Of a stretch of DNA of 39,796 nt, positions 1 to 8,464 are shown one piece after another. The notes under the pieces were generated by a model that was not told the origin of the DNA, ran no database searches, and saw only the letters and a list, made by a program, of their open reading frames with translations. The stretch comes from Rhodanobacteraceae bacterium (GTDB taxonomy: Bacteria > Pseudomonadota > Gammaproteobacteria > Xanthomonadales > Rhodanobacteraceae): the NCBI GenBank assembly GCA_003142815.1, contig PLNP01000005.1:5664-45459 (forward strand). The letters are read 5' to 3'. Each line of letters opens with the position of its first letter. Positions within the stretch are counted from its first letter, which is position 1. Both the position numbers and the translations under genes were made by a program.

Positions 1-255
1 CAACGCCGCGATCGCCTCGCAGCGACGTCGCTTGCCCCAACGCGCGCGCTCGAGGGGACCAATGTGCCAGCGTCGCTCGAGCCAACGCTGCGGCCACGGA
101 TTGTTGTCGCCATCGGTCGCGAACACGACACGCACGCGTGCGCCCGCGGCCAACGCAGACTGGATCAGCTCACCCGCAGCGAGCGTTTCGTCATCCGGAT
201 GCGGTACAAATACCAGCACGCGATCATGCGGGAATAATTGCAGCGACACCGTCAT
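1..255 (-). CDS. PIG-L/LmbE family deacetylase, N-terminal part (runs off the window)
   Basis: Reading leftward from an ATG at 253-255, the first 85 codons encode the start of a PIG-L/LmbE-type zinc deacetylase. A short beta strand (VLVFVPHPDDE, about residues 13-23) carries the His-Pro-Asp-Asp-Glu zinc motif of the family, followed by a Rossmann-like alpha/beta stretch ending in FATDGDNN. Family members remove N-acetyl groups from sugars or related amines; the substrate here cannot be told. The motif normally lies 10-20 residues from the start, which supports this ATG. The gene continues beyond base 1, so its length and C-terminal metal ligand are not visible. It lies downstream of argH on the same strand but is separated by almost 590 bases, so it probably has its own promoter. 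Confidence 0.85.
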   Translation of the reverse strand, partial: MTVSLQLFPHDRVLVFVPHPDDETLAAGELIQSALAAGARVRVVFATDGDNNPWPQRWLERRWHIGPLERARWGKRRRCEAIAAL

Positions 256-842
256 CGATTTTCCATTTGGCCAACGCTTGATCCGGCGGTGTTCGGCACA
301 CGCTGTACGGCGTACAGCCTAGCAGTATGCTGGAAGAGTCCGTATTGGTCTGCCTCCGCCGAGGGGTTCCGGCGATACGCGCCCGGGCTCGCCTTGATCG
401 AATCGAACACTTGCGCGGTGGATTCGCGGGCGACGCAACCGTGCATCGCGTTGACCCCGTGCCGAAACGAAACCCCGGTTCCACAATGATCCCGTTGACG
501 CGAACCGCGGAATCGCGCTCAACCGCACCGCCATACACTTCAGCCCCGGCGGGAGGAACCCGCCAGCGGCATCGCATTTTCATTCATCCGTGGTTGGCGC
601 GAAAGCCACGAGGATCACAGACTCGAACAGCTGCACCGCCCCACCCAAAACCCGAAAGAGGCGGCGTCACCGTCCGCTTGTGTGCGTCGCGTCCACGACT
701 ACCATGAAATGCCGGGCGACAGCATCTATCGCCTCGTCATTTTGCTCGGCCTTTTGTTGCTGCTGTACACAAGTCGGCGTTTCAGCATATTCCACCGCTT
801 GCTGCACTCGGCGGCAAACGCATGGCGCTCGAAGCAATCGCT
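256..842. other. Gene-poor spacer between argH and the deacetylase gene
   Basis: About 590 bases in which I find no convincing gene. Overlapping open frames on both strands have compositions typical of GC-rich shadow frames (many Arg, Pro and Ser, no motif). One rightward frame from an ATG at 709 begins with a hydrophobic stretch (LVILLGLLLLLY) but then runs deep into argH on the opposite strand. Apart from the inverted repeat at 302-318 I see nothing definable. Confidence 0.5.
302..318. promoter_or_regulatory. Perfect 7+3+7 inverted repeat upstream of the deacetylase gene
   Basis: The arms GCTGTAC (302-308) and GTACAGC (312-318) are exact reverse complements around a 3-base centre. The site is about 47 bases upstream of the deacetylase ATG, and on the minus strand a TAGGCT stretch lies right beside it. 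Size and position fit an operator for a dimeric regulator. No regulator gene is nearby to name the protein. Confidence 0.35.
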
Positions 843-2138
843 TCAAGCGTCGACTTCGCGCAAGCGCGCCCGCAACTCGTCCAGGCGCAGATGCGCCGTT
901 GCACCCGGCGATACGCGCGCAGCGAGACTCGCTTCCGGCGAACGGCCCTGCCCGGCCGTCGCGACGGCCTCGGCAGCCTGTTTGTACGCGTCGCGGAAAG
1001 GCATTCCGGCCGCGGCCTGTTCGATCGCTACGTCAGTGGCGTACATGGCTGGTTCAATCGCGGCGCGCATCGCAGGCGCATTCCATTCGAAGCGTGTCAG
1101 TAGGTCGGGCAACAGCGCGAGTGCGGCGAGGCCGCGGTGGAAGCCGTGCAACAGCGCCCCCTTCGAGAACTGCAGATCGCGCTGATAGCCGGACGGCAAC
1201 GACAGCAACTGTTCGATCTCGGTGCGCGCGGCGGCGACGCTCGCATAGCTCGCACGCATCAATTCGATGACATCCGGATTGCGCTTGTTCGGCATGATCG
1301 AACTGCCGGTCGTGTATTCGGCAGGGAGCTTCACGAAGCCGAACTCCGCGGTCGTGAACAGCGACAGATCCCACGCGAGGCGGCGCAGGTCGAGCAACGC
1401 CGCGCCGAGCGCATCGAGCGCAGCAATCTCGAACTTGCCGCGCGACAGTTGCGCGTAGATCGGGTTGATCTGTAGCCGCGCAAAACCGAGTGCACGAGTG
1501 GTGTGGTCGCGATCGAGCGGCAGATTCACGCCGTAGCCAGCCGCGGTGCCAAGCGGGTTCGCGTCGATCCAGGCCAGCGTGTCACGCGCGCGCCGCGCAT
1601 CGTCGATGAATGCCTCGGCAAAACCTGCGAACCACAACGCGGTCGAGGAAACCACCGCACGCTGCAGATGCGTGTAACCCGGCAGCGGCAACGACTCGCG
1701 CGCGGCGCGATCGAGGCAGACGTCCGCGACCGCGCAACCGATCGCGAGCAGCTCTCCGAGCTTCGCTTTCAGCCAGAGCCGCGTCGCGACCAGGATCTGG
1801 TCGTTGCGACTGCGCCCGGTATGCACCTTGCGACCGATGTCGCCGAGGCGCTCGGTCAGGCGCGCTTCGATCGCCGAATGGCCGTCCTCGTAACGCGCAT
1901 CGAGCACGAAACGGTCCGCACGGAAATCCTCGGCCAGCGCGTCGAGTTCGTGCGCAAGCGCTCGCGCCTCGTCCGCGCTGACAACGCCGATGTTCGCAAG
2001 ACCTTCGACGTGCGCCTTGCTCGCCTCGATGTCGTGCAGCAGGAACTCGCGATCGAGCACGACGTCATCCCCGGCGAGGAAACGCATGATGCGCTCGTCG
2101 GTGCGCGTGCCGGTTTTTTGCCAAAGCAGATCAGTCAT
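843..2138 (-). CDS. argH: Argininosuccinate lyase
   Basis: This 431-residue protein splits argininosuccinate into arginine and fumarate, the last step of arginine synthesis, in the cytoplasm. It belongs to the fumarase/aspartase superfamily: an N-terminal helical part with HTGRSRNDQ near residue 87, the central helical bundle, and the signature loop [12 protein letters not shown] about two thirds along, which contains the catalytic serine. Length is close to that of Xanthomonas enzymes and shorter than the roughly 460 residues usual elsewhere. The ATG at 2136-2138 gives the expected N-terminus (LLWQKTG). It is the last arginine gene of the leftward cluster, 72 bases after argC, and that gap holds a palindromic repeat. 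Confidence 0.96.
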   Translation of the reverse strand: MTDLLWQKTGTRTDERIMRFLAGDDVVLDREFLLHDIEASKAHVEGLANIGVVSADEARALAHELDALAEDFRADRFVLDARYEDGHSAIEARLTERLGDIGRKVHTGRSRNDQILVATRLWLKAKLGELLAIGCAVADVCLDRAARESLPLPGYTHLQRAVVSSTALWFAGFAEAFIDDARRARDTLAWIDANPLGTAAGYGVNLPLDRDHTTRALGFARLQINPIYAQLSRGKFEIAALDALGAALLDLRRLAWDLSLFTTAEFGFVKLPAEYTTGSSIMPNKRNPDVIELMRASYASVAAARTEIEQLLSLPSGYQRDLQFSKGALLHGFHRGLAALALLPDLLTRFEWNAPAMRAAIEPAMYATDVAIEQAAAGMPFRDAYKQAAEAVATAGQGRSPEASLAARVSPGATAHLRLDELRARLREVDA

Positions 2139-2163
2139 CGGTGTACCTCGCCAAACTGAAAGT

Positions 2164-2209
2164 CGTCATTCCGACCCTTCGACAAGCTCAGGACAGGCCG
2201 GGATGACGA
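2164..2209. repeat. Short interspersed palindromic repeat, family A, argC-argH spacer
   Basis: The stretch has outer arms GTCATTCC and GGGATGAC around a TTCGACAAGCTCAGGACAG core. Close relatives lie at 5786-5832 (argE-argG spacer), 30602-30632 and 33729-33780. Repeats of this REP-like type are common between genes of GC-rich proteobacteria. Here it separates two genes of one operon and could shape mRNA stability. Confidence 0.75.
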
Positions 2210-2210
2210 T

Positions 2211-3173
2211 CTATGTGTGATGTGCGACTGGAATTGAAGCAAGCTCATCAAAACCGAATGCGATATTGAGGTTCTGCATCGCCTGCGTCGCGGCGCCCTT
2301 GAGCAGATTGTCGATCGTCGCGACGACGACGACGCGCTTGCCGCCCGGCGCGACTGCGAATCCACCGATATCGACATGATGCTTGCCGGCGATGACGCTG
2401 ACCCACGGCGCTTCGTCGACGATCCGGATCAACGGTTCACCGGCGTAGAACTCGCGATAGCGCGTCTTGATCGCATCCGCGCTCATCGCCTGCTGCAACC
2501 ACAGGTTCACGGTCATCGTGATGCCGCGAAAATGTGGCGCGACATGCGGCATGAACTCGACTGGCACGCCGAGTTGGCGCGTGACTTCGCGTTCGTGCAT
2601 GTGATCGACCAGCGCGTACGGCATCAAGTTGTCAAGAAGTTTCTCGGGATCGTTCTTGTCGGAAGGCGTCGTGCCGGCACCCGAATAGCCGGACACGCCG
2701 AAACACGCCGGCGGCGCGGCGAGTTCGTTCTTCAGCGGTGCGATCGCGAGTTGCATCGCGGTCGCATAGCAGCCAGGATTGCTGATGCGCGTCTGTCCGC
2801 CATAGCTCCTGCGCGTGAGTTCCGGCAGGCCGTAATACCAGGAATCATTGAATCGATAGTCGGCGGAAAGGTCGACGATGATCGTGTCCGGCTTCTCCAC
2901 ATCGATCGCCGCTACGACCCCGGCCGCGTTGCCGTTCGGCAGCGCGAGCACGACGGCGTCGGCACGCTTCTTCGCGATATCGTCGTCGGAAAGATTCTCG
3001 TAGCGCAGGTCACCGGCAAATTCGGCGACGTGGTCGCTCACGCGTTGCCCGTCCAGCTCGCGCGACGACACGAACGCAAACTCAAGCGCCGGATGCCGCG
3101 CAATGGACTTGATCAGTTCCGCTCCGGTATGGCCACGCGCGCCGACGATGCCGATTGTCTTCTTCTCGCTCAT
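2211..3173 (-). CDS. argC: N-acetyl-gamma-glutamyl-phosphate reductase
   Basis: The 320-residue enzyme uses NADPH to reduce N-acetylglutamyl-phosphate to N-acetylglutamate semialdehyde, the third step of arginine synthesis. The N-terminal nucleotide-binding loop is [13 protein letters not shown] (residues 6-18), and the catalytic cysteine sits in SNPGCYAT near residue 133. I chose the ATG at 3171-3173 ([11 protein letters not shown]) because it leaves the Rossmann strand at the proper distance; an upstream in-frame start would add nine residues reading into the previous gene. It begins four bases after the stop of the kinase/synthase gene, so translation is probably coupled. Confidence 0.96.
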   Translation of the reverse strand: MSEKKTIGIVGARGHTGAELIKSIARHPALEFAFVSSRELDGQRVSDHVAEFAGDLRYENLSDDDIAKKRADAVVLALPNGNAAGVVAAIDVEKPDTIIVDLSADYRFNDSWYYGLPELTRRSYGGQTRISNPGCYATAMQLAIAPLKNELAAPPACFGVSGYSGAGTTPSDKNDPEKLLDNLMPYALVDHMHEREVTRQLGVPVEFMPHVAPHFRGITMTVNLWLQQAMSADAIKTRYREFYAGEPLIRIVDEAPWVSVIAGKHHVDIGGFAVAPGGKRVVVVATIDNLLKGAATQAMQNLNIAFGFDELASIPVAHHT

Positions 3174-3177
3174 GAGG

Positions 3178-4500
3178 TCAGTCCGACAAGGTGGGCACAC
3201 GTTCGCGACAATGCGCGACGCAGCGTGCGATGTCCGCGAAATCGCGGATGCCGTACCAGTACACCTTCCACTTCGGCTCCTTGTAGCAGCCGTCGGATTC
3301 GGCGTAGTAGAACGCGTTGATCAGGTTGTGGTGGCGCGAACGCCAGAACAGCTGCGGATTTTCCGCGCGCATGACCTGCCACGCGGCGCGGCCGAGACCC
3401 TCGCCCTGCGCGTCGTCGGCGACCGCGAACTTGTCGAGATAGGCGAAGCCTTCCTCGCGGGTCAGGATCAGTGCGGCGCGATAGTTTTCGCTGACATAGG
3501 CCTTGAACAGCCTGGTGCGCTCGAAGTAGTCCGATACCAGCCTGCGTCCGAATCCAGCCTCGATCAGCGCGCGCAGACGCTCGAGATCGAGCATGCTCCA
3601 GTCCGTATGCACGTCGACTCTTTCGCCGCGACGGACCAGCGTGCCCGAACCCTTGTGAGTGAACAGCTCCTTGGCGAGCTCGTCGGGTCTGGTGATCGAC
3701 ACCGACGAGGTCAGCGGCAGCTTGTCGAGCAGGTCCCTGATCTGCTCGATCTTCACGCGCATGCCGCCGTTGATCCATGGCTGCGCCATCAGCTCCTCGT
3801 ACTCCGTGCTGAGGTTGATCGAATCGATGATCCGGCCATCGCCATCGAGCAGGCCGCCGGTGCCGGTCAGGAAAACGATCTTGTACGGCTTCAGCATGCG
3901 CACGAGTTCGTTCGCGGCAAAGTCCGCATTGATGTTGAGGATCTGGCCCGACATCGTCTCGCCGAGCGAGGCGATCACCGGGATCGAACCGGCGCGCAGG
4001 CTGGCCTCGATCGGCGCGAGGTTCGCGCGCGCGACACGGCCAACCAGACCGAGCGCGTTGCGGTCGATGAACTCGGCCTCGAACACGCCGGACAGGATCG
4101 AAGTCGCGCGCGCGCCCGCCTGCTGCAGCGCCTCGACCAGATTGAGATTCTGCGCCTGGGCCACGCGGCGCACGATCGCCAGCGTTTCCGGTGAAGTCAC
4201 GCGCAGGCCGTCGACGGTCTGCTTCGCGATGCCGGCCGCGGAAAGCTCCTCGTCGAGCTGCGGGCCGGCGCCATGCACGACGATCGGGGTCAGGCCGACC
4301 TGCTGCAGGAACGCAAGCGACGAAGTCAGCGCATCGAGATCGTCGCGCAGCACCGCGCCGCCAACCTTGACCACCGCGAAGCGCTTGGCGTCGAGTTGCG
4401 AGAAGCGCTTCAGGTACTGGTCGATCTCCTTCGCGCTGGCCATGCTCGAGAGCAGGCGCACGATGGTCTGGCGGACCTGCAGATGGGTTTCGGCGTTCAT
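3178..4500 (-). CDS. argB: Bifunctional N-acetylglutamate kinase / N-acetylglutamate synthase
   Basis: This 440-residue fused protein catalyses the first two steps of arginine synthesis: acetylation of glutamate and phosphorylation of N-acetylglutamate. Residues about 25-285 form an amino-acid kinase domain (VVKVGGAVL near 43-51, then [21 protein letters not shown] later). Residues about 290-440 form the DUF619/vertebrate-like N-acetyltransferase domain ([21 protein letters not shown] in its middle). This architecture is known from Xanthomonas and a few relatives and is closer to animal NAGS than to E. coli ArgA. A start at 4500 makes an ATGA overlap with the argE stop; an upstream in-frame start (4569) would read inside argE and is less likely. 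Confidence 0.94.
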   Translation of the reverse strand: MNAETHLQVRQTIVRLLSSMASAKEIDQYLKRFSQLDAKRFAVVKVGGAVLRDDLDALTSSLAFLQQVGLTPIVVHGAGPQLDEELSAAGIAKQTVDGLRVTSPETLAIVRRVAQAQNLNLVEALQQAGARATSILSGVFEAEFIDRNALGLVGRVARANLAPIEASLRAGSIPVIASLGETMSGQILNINADFAANELVRMLKPYKIVFLTGTGGLLDGDGRIIDSINLSTEYEELMAQPWINGGMRVKIEQIRDLLDKLPLTSSVSITRPDELAKELFTHKGSGTLVRRGERVDVHTDWSMLDLERLRALIEAGFGRRLVSDYFERTRLFKAYVSENYRAALILTREEGFAYLDKFAVADDAQGEGLGRAAWQVMRAENPQLFWRSRHHNLINAFYYAESDGCYKEPKWKVYWYGIRDFADIARCVAHCRERVPTLSD

Positions 4501-5756
4501 GCGTGTCCCTGCGCGATGATGCGATGGATGGTTTCCGCGTAGCGTTGCAATTGGTTGAGCGCGACCCATTCGTCGGCGCTGTGCGCCTGCGCGATGTCGC
4601 CCGGGCCGTAGACGAGCGTGGGATAGCCGGCCTGCGAGAACAGCGCGGCCTCGGTCCAGAAGTCGACCGCGTTGCCGATCGGCAGATCCAGTGCGCCGGC
4701 GAGATCGCGCGCGGCGAGCCGGCGCGCTTCGGCGTCGGCGATGTCACCGGCCGGCAGCGACGGGCCGCGGAAGGTCTCGGTGAATTCGACCGGTTCGACC
4801 TCGGCAAAGCTGCGGAACGTGCGCAGCAGTTCATCGCTGTCCATCGACGGCAACGGACGGAAACCGAAGCGCACCTCGGCCGCTGGCGCGATCACGTTCG
4901 CCTTGATGCCGCCCTCGACGCGGCCAATGTTGAAGCGCAGGCCGGTAAGTCCGCCGAAACCCGCGTGCGCCAGAGATTCGACATGGTCGAGCGCATGCGC
5001 GCCCCAGCGCATCGCCTGATGCAGTGCGCTGTCGGTCGTCTTCTGCTCACCCGATGTGTGACCCGCGCGACCCGCGAAACGCATCAGCACCGAGCTGATG
5101 CCGCGGTGCGCGAGCACGGCCTCGCCGCGCGTGGGCTCGGCGACGATGACGGCTTCAAAACCCCTCTGCCCTCGGCGACCGAAGGAAGTCCCCGTGGAAG
5201 AGATGGGTTGGGGTGAGGGGTCGGCGAAATCGCCACCGCTGCGCTCCGCCCGGACCCTCATCCGGCCCTTCGGGCCACCTTCTCTCCCACCGGGACTTCC
5301 TTCGGTCGCCGGAGGGAGAACGGAGATCCCTTCGAGGAACGCGGCGATGCAACGCGCGTCGTTCGCTTCCTCGTCGGTCGTGAACAGGAATGCGGCGGCA
5401 CCTTCGCTGCGTTGTGCGGCGGCAAGCAAGCCGGCGGCCGCACCCTTGATGTCGCAGGCGCCGAGGCCGATCGCGCGGTCTGCGCTCACGCCCAGTTCGA
5501 ACGGACTCGCCGTCCACGCCGGTGAATCGGGCACGGTGTCGAGATGCACGTTGAACAGCAATGTCGGCTGGCCGCGCACCGCGTACAGGCTGACCGCACC
5601 GGCACCGTGATCGGTGACCGTGCAATCGAAGCCAGCGAGCTGCGCGCGCAGGTAGTCGAAGATGCCTCCGGTGTCGATCGCACGCGGCGGATTGCGCGTG
5701 TCGAACGCGACCAGCGCGCGCAGGTGTTGCAAGGTATTGTCGAGTAGTGTCGTCAC
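4497..5756 (-). CDS. argE: N-acetyl-L-citrulline / acetylornithine deacetylase carrying an in-frame repeat insertion
   Basis: This M20-family zinc peptidase removes acetate from N-acetylcitrulline (the substrate when an acetylornithine carbamoyltransferase is present) or acetylornithine. Metal-site motifs are present: NVHLDTVPD near residue 69, GACDIKGA near 99, TDEEAND near 127, VAEPT near 205 and [13 protein letters not shown] towards the end. The protein is 419 residues, about 53 more than the 366 or so I recall for Xanthomonas homologues. The excess lies in one block, residues about 146-198, between AFLE and FEAVIVAEP, low in complexity (Gly, Ser, Pro, Arg) and encoded by a palindromic repeat. 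Flanking sequence is normal, so the enzyme may still work with a surface loop. It overlaps the next gene by four bases (ATGA). Confidence 0.92.
   Translation of the reverse strand: MTTLLDNTLQHLRALVAFDTRNPPRAIDTGGIFDYLRAQLAGFDCTVTDHGAGAVSLYAVRGQPTLLFNVHLDTVPDSPAWTASPFELGVSADRAIGLGACDIKGAAAGLLAAAQRSEGAAAFLFTTDEEANDARCIAAFLEGISVLPPATEGSPGGREGGPKGRMRVRAERSGGDFADPSPQPISSTGTSFGRRGQRGFEAVIVAEPTRGEAVLAHRGISSVLMRFAGRAGHTSGEQKTTDSALHQAMRWGAHALDHVESLAHAGFGGLTGLRFNIGRVEGGIKANVIAPAAEVRFGFRPLPSMDSDELLRTFRSFAEVEPVEFTETFRGPSLPAGDIADAEARRLAARDLAGALDLPIGNAVDFWTEAALFSQAGYPTLVYGPGDIAQAHSADEWVALNQLQRYAETIHRIIAQGHA
5169..5316. repeat. MITE-like element with 24-base terminal inverted repeats, inside argE
   Basis: The left arm (5169-5192) begins CCCTCGGCGACCGAAGGAAG and the right arm (5292-5316) ends CTTCGGTCGCCGGAGGG; the arms are reverse complements apart from about one inserted base. 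The interior contains GGGTGAGGGG and CCCTCATCCGG, again complementary to each other. The element is open in the argE frame. A half copy of the arm recurs at 27137-27170. It has the form of a non-autonomous palindromic element that carries no gene. Confidence 0.8.
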
Positions 5757-5785
5757 AGGGTCGCTCGCGTTCGCATCTTTCTGCT

Positions 5786-5832
5786 CGTCATCCCGGCCCT
5801 TCGACGAGCTCAGGACAGGCCGGAATGACGAT
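5786..5832. repeat. Short palindromic repeat, family A, argG-argE spacer
   Basis: Outer arms CGTCATCCCGGCC and GGCCGGAATGACG enclose a TTCGACGAGCTCAGGACA core. It is the second family A copy in the arginine operon and sits just after the argG stop, so it could fold in the mRNA between argG and argE. Confidence 0.75.
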
Positions 5833-5850
5833 CTTCTGGAACCGAATCTG

Positions 5851-7056
5851 TTATTTCGCGTTTCTGTTCACTTCCGCCCACAAGGTCGAGCTCATGCCAT
5901 ACAGGTGGATGAAGCCCTCGGCCTCGGCGACGCCCCAGTCGGCGGACTGCGCGTAAGTCGCGCCCTTCGCGTTGAGGATGTGCCTCGACTCGATCGCGAC
6001 CGCATTGACGACGCCGCCACTGGTTTCCAGCAATACGTCGCCATTGACGGTCGACTGGCTCGACGCCAGGAATGCCTCCAGATCGATCTTGAGCGGATCG
6101 TGGAAGAAACCTTCGTAGACCAACTCGACCCACTTGCGCGCGATCTCGGGCTTGAAGCGGTTCTGCTGCTTGGAGAGCACCGCCTCCTCCAGCGCACGAT
6201 GCGCGGTCAGCAATGCCGTCAGGCCCGGCGCCTCGAAGAGGATGCGGCCCTTGAGGCCGATCGTGGTGTCACCGGTGTAGAGGCCGCGACCGACGCCATA
6301 CTGCGCGAACAGGCCGTTGAGTTTCGCGAGCATCCTGTGACCGGCCATCTTCTCGCCATCGAGCGCAACCGCCTCGCCGTGCTCGAACGTGAGCTTCACG
6401 CGCAGCGCCTGCGACGGCCATTCGGCGCGCGGCCTGCACCAGCCCACCGCGCCCTCGCCCGGCACCTGCCAGCGGTCGATCTCACCGCCGGACAGGGTGA
6501 GACCCAACAGGTTTTCGTTGATCGTGTACGCCTTCTGTTTGGCGCGCACGCCGAAGCCGCGCTCTTCCAGGTATTTCTGCTCGTAGGCGCGTACTTCGGT
6601 GTGTTCCTTCTGGATCTCGCGGATCGGCGCGACGATCGTGTAGTCCCCCAGCGCCTTCACCGCGAGGTCGAAACGCACCTGGTCGTTGCCCATGCCGGTG
6701 CAGCCGTGCGCGATCGCCGTCGTACCGAGCTCGTCGGCGCGCTTCAGCGCGGCCTCGACGATCAGGTAACGGTCGGACACCAGCAGCGGGTACTGACCCT
6801 GATAACCCTCGCCCGCCCACACGAACGGCTTGACGAAACCTTCCCAGATCGCCGGGCCGCCATCGACGGTCACGTGCGAGGCCACGCCGAGTTCGTGCGC
6901 GCGCCGTTCGATGAATGCGCGCTCCTCGGCGTCGACGCCGCCGGTATCGGCGAACACGGTATGCACGGCATAACCGCGCTCCTTGAGATACGGCACGCAG
7001 AAACTGGTGTCGAGGCCGCCGGAGAAGGCCAGCACAATGTCTTTACTTGTTGTCAT
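5851..7056 (-). CDS. argG: Argininosuccinate synthase
   Basis: The 401-residue enzyme condenses citrulline and aspartate with ATP to make argininosuccinate. The N-terminus carries the PP-loop ATP-binding motif [10 protein letters not shown] (about residues 9-18), and the substrate-binding region [13 protein letters not shown] follows near residue 115. I chose the ATG at 7054-7056: it places the PP-loop correctly and overlaps the argF stop as ATGA. The open frame continues upstream of it only as a shadow of argF. It is the second gene of the operon, so its expression should follow any attenuation upstream of argF. Confidence 0.96.
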   Translation of the reverse strand: MTTSKDIVLAFSGGLDTSFCVPYLKERGYAVHTVFADTGGVDAEERAFIERRAHELGVASHVTVDGGPAIWEGFVKPFVWAGEGYQGQYPLLVSDRYLIVEAALKRADELGTTAIAHGCTGMGNDQVRFDLAVKALGDYTIVAPIREIQKEHTEVRAYEQKYLEERGFGVRAKQKAYTINENLLGLTLSGGEIDRWQVPGEGAVGWCRPRAEWPSQALRVKLTFEHGEAVALDGEKMAGHRMLAKLNGLFAQYGVGRGLYTGDTTIGLKGRILFEAPGLTALLTAHRALEEAVLSKQQNRFKPEIARKWVELVYEGFFHDPLKIDLEAFLASSQSTVNGDVLLETSGGVVNAVAIESRHILNAKGATYAQSADWGVAEAEGFIHLYGMSSTLWAEVNRNAK

Positions 7057-8123
7057 CTTGAGTGCCTTCTTTGTGGTGCTTTGTTCCCATCTCGGTTTAC
7101 GATCAGCGCGGCCATGATCGCCTTCTGCACATGCAGCCGGTTCTCGGCCTCGTCGATCGCGATGCACGCGGTTGAATCCATGACCGCATCGGTCGCCTTG
7201 ACGTTGCGGCGCAGCGGTAGGCAATGGCTGAACACGCCGTGGTCGGTCAGCGCCATCTTCGCTTCGTCGACGATGAAGTGCTGGTGCGCATCGCGGATCG
7301 GCTTTTCCTCGGCCCAGCGACCGAAGTACGGCAGCGCGCCCCAGCTTTTCGCGTAGATGACATGCGCGCCGCGATACGCGCTTTGCGGATCGTGGCTGAT
7401 CGTGAGCGAGCCGCCGTTCTCGGCGACGTTCTGGCGTGCGAAATCCATATAGCGCTGATCGAGCACATACTCCGGCGTCGGGCACAGCAGGGTGACGTCC
7501 ATGCCGTAGCGCGTCGCGATCTGCAGCGCGGAGTTCGCGACCGCGGTGTTGAGCGGCCGCGGATGGTAGGTCCAGGTCAGTACATATTTCCTGCCGCGCA
7601 GAGCCTGCCCCGGACTTGATCCGCGGTCCTTGCCGAAGCGCTCCTGCAGCGCCTGGATATGCGCGAGCTCCTGGCACGGATGGGTGATCGTCTCCATGTT
7701 GATCACCGGCACCGTCGCGTGTTTCGCGAACGCGCGGATCACGCGGTCCTCGCGGTCGACCGCCCAGTCCTGGAATTTCGGGAATGCGCGCACGCCGATC
7801 AGGTCCACATAGCGCGACAGTACGCGCGCGACCTCGGCGACGTGCTCCTCGGCCTCGCCGTCCATGACGGAGCCGACCTCGAACTCGATCGGCCACGCGT
7901 CTTTGCCGGGCGCGAGCACGATCGCATGGCCGCCGAGCTGGAATGCACCGAGTTCGAAGCTCGTGCGCGTGCGCATCGACGGATTGAAGAACAGCAGAGC
8001 GATCGACTTGCCTTCGAGCTGATGGCCAGTCTTCGAACGCTTGAACAGCGCGGCCTGGTCGAGCAACGCATCGAGTTCAGGCCGCGTCCAGTCCTGCGTG
8101 CTGAGAAAGTGGCGGAGCGCCAT
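7053..8123 (-). CDS. argF: N-acetyl-L-ornithine carbamoyltransferase
   Basis: The 356-residue protein transfers a carbamoyl group to N-acetylornithine, giving N-acetylcitrulline. Motifs are those of the Xanthomonas-type enzyme rather than ordinary OTCase: [21 protein letters not shown] near residue 48, [28 protein letters not shown], and the C-terminal [17 protein letters not shown]. The ATG at 8121-8123 gives [12 protein letters not shown], matching the family start. Relative to the roughly 339-residue enzyme I remember, there are about seven extra residues before [10 protein letters not shown] (see 7603-7629) and an unusual tail of about 12 residues that overlaps the argG start. It is the first structural gene of the operon. 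Confidence 0.95.
   Translation of the reverse strand: MALRHFLSTQDWTRPELDALLDQAALFKRSKTGHQLEGKSIALLFFNPSMRTRTSFELGAFQLGGHAIVLAPGKDAWPIEFEVGSVMDGEAEEHVAEVARVLSRYVDLIGVRAFPKFQDWAVDREDRVIRAFAKHATVPVINMETITHPCQELAHIQALQERFGKDRGSSPGQALRGRKYVLTWTYHPRPLNTAVANSALQIATRYGMDVTLLCPTPEYVLDQRYMDFARQNVAENGGSLTISHDPQSAYRGAHVIYAKSWGALPYFGRWAEEKPIRDAHQHFIVDEAKMALTDHGVFSHCLPLRRNVKATDAVMDSTACIAIDEAENRLHVQKAIMAALIVNRDGNKAPQRRHSR
7603..7629. repeat. Repeat-derived insertion inside argF
   Basis: The plus-strand stretch CCTGCCCCGGACTTGATCCG resembles the widespread intergenic palindrome that contains GATCAAGTCCGGGGCAGG. In argF it encodes roughly DRGSSPGQA, just where the protein is about seven residues longer than relatives. 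It is probably a trimmed palindromic repeat kept in frame. Confidence 0.55.
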
Positions 8124-8159
8124 GGCAAATTCCAAATGGTTTGAAGAAACGTGGGCCCG

Positions 8160-8192
8160 AAAGCAGAAAACCCGGCGCAGAGGCCGGGTCTT
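8160..8192 (-). terminator. Intrinsic terminator / attenuator hairpin before argF
   Basis: On the minus strand the arm ACCCGGC (8189-8183), a 6-base loop and the arm GCCGGGT (8176-8170) form a strong stem that extends by three more pairs into the following TTTTCTGCTT tract. It lies about 40 bases before the argF start and downstream of the arginine promoter region, so it would stop operon transcription unless prevented. A third sequence, GCCGGGT at 8232-8226, is identical to the 3' arm and can pair with the 5' arm instead. Confidence 0.65.
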
Positions 8193-8223
8193 GTCGAAGC
8201 TGAAGAAGAAAACGTGCGACGGC

Positions 8224-8328
8224 CTACCCGGCAGGAATGCAAAGTTCCGGTCGGCGCGCGCGCGAAGTCATCCCCGCGGCCATGCGGGCGCTGGTGACGA
8301 TCTGCGGCTGGTTTGCGACTCGGCTCAT
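8224..8328 (-). CDS. Putative arginine leader peptide (34 residues)
   Basis: A short frame from ATG 8326-8328 to TAG 8224-8226 encodes 34 residues, five of them Arg, with a near-continuous group TSRARRPE at residues 21-28. It starts about 20-25 bases downstream of a promoter-like pair and ends about 32 bases before the terminator hairpin, the classical layout of a leader peptide. The Arg codons (8251-8256 and 8260-8262) sit directly before CCGG (8250-8247), which can pair with CCGG of segment 2 (8231-8228). A ribosome stalled there would free segment 2 to form the antiterminator. No strong Shine-Dalgarno sequence is visible. The structural reading is my inference. Confidence 0.45.
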   Translation of the reverse strand: MSRVANQPQIVTSARMAAGMTSRARRPELCIPAG

Positions 8329-8354
8329 CGGGTTCGGCTCAAGCGATTGGGCAG

Positions 8355-8383
8355 AAGTTACCTGCAAACGGTGCACCGCGCAA
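8355..8383 (-). promoter_or_regulatory. Candidate promoter of the arginine operon
   Basis: On the minus strand, TTGCGC (8383-8378) and TAACTT (8360-8355) are separated by 17 bases, a fair sigma-70 arrangement. Transcription would begin about 8348, just ahead of the putative leader peptide. The -10 match is only moderate. Confidence 0.35.
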
Positions 8384-8410
8384 CGATCGTGATTGCAAGA
8401 GTGGGTGCAC

Positions 8411-8441
8411 CACACAAAACGACCGGGTAGTGCCCGGTCGT
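8411..8441 (-). terminator. Intrinsic terminator after the glycine-zipper gene
   Basis: Arms CGACCGGG (8420-8427) and CCCGGTCG (8433-8440) form an 8-bp stem with a 5-base loop; on the minus strand it is followed by TTTTGTGTG. It lies 24 bases past the glycine-zipper gene's stop and isolates it from the arginine operon. Confidence 0.65.
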
Positions 8442-8464
8442 CGATGAATCCTGATATCAACGTG

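Noticed and set aside
224-583. Minus-strand frame of 119 codons between argH and the deacetylase
   Set aside because: It overlaps the start of the deacetylase in another frame, has shadow-like composition (Arg, Pro, Ser) and no motif.
709-1185. Rightward frame beginning with a hydrophobic helix (LVILLGLLLLLY) at 709
   Set aside because: After about 45 codons it runs antisense through argH, becomes Arg/Ser-rich, and has no homologue I can name or clear ribosome site.
3170-4834. Long 554-codon minus-strand frame across the kinase/synthase gene
   Set aside because: It is a shadow frame of arg(B/A) and argE in GC-rich DNA; the true frame has clear kinase and acetyltransferase motifs.
5163-5321. 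CRISPR-like or tandem repeat array in argE
   Set aside because: There are only two arms, in inverted orientation, without regular spacers; a palindromic element explains it.
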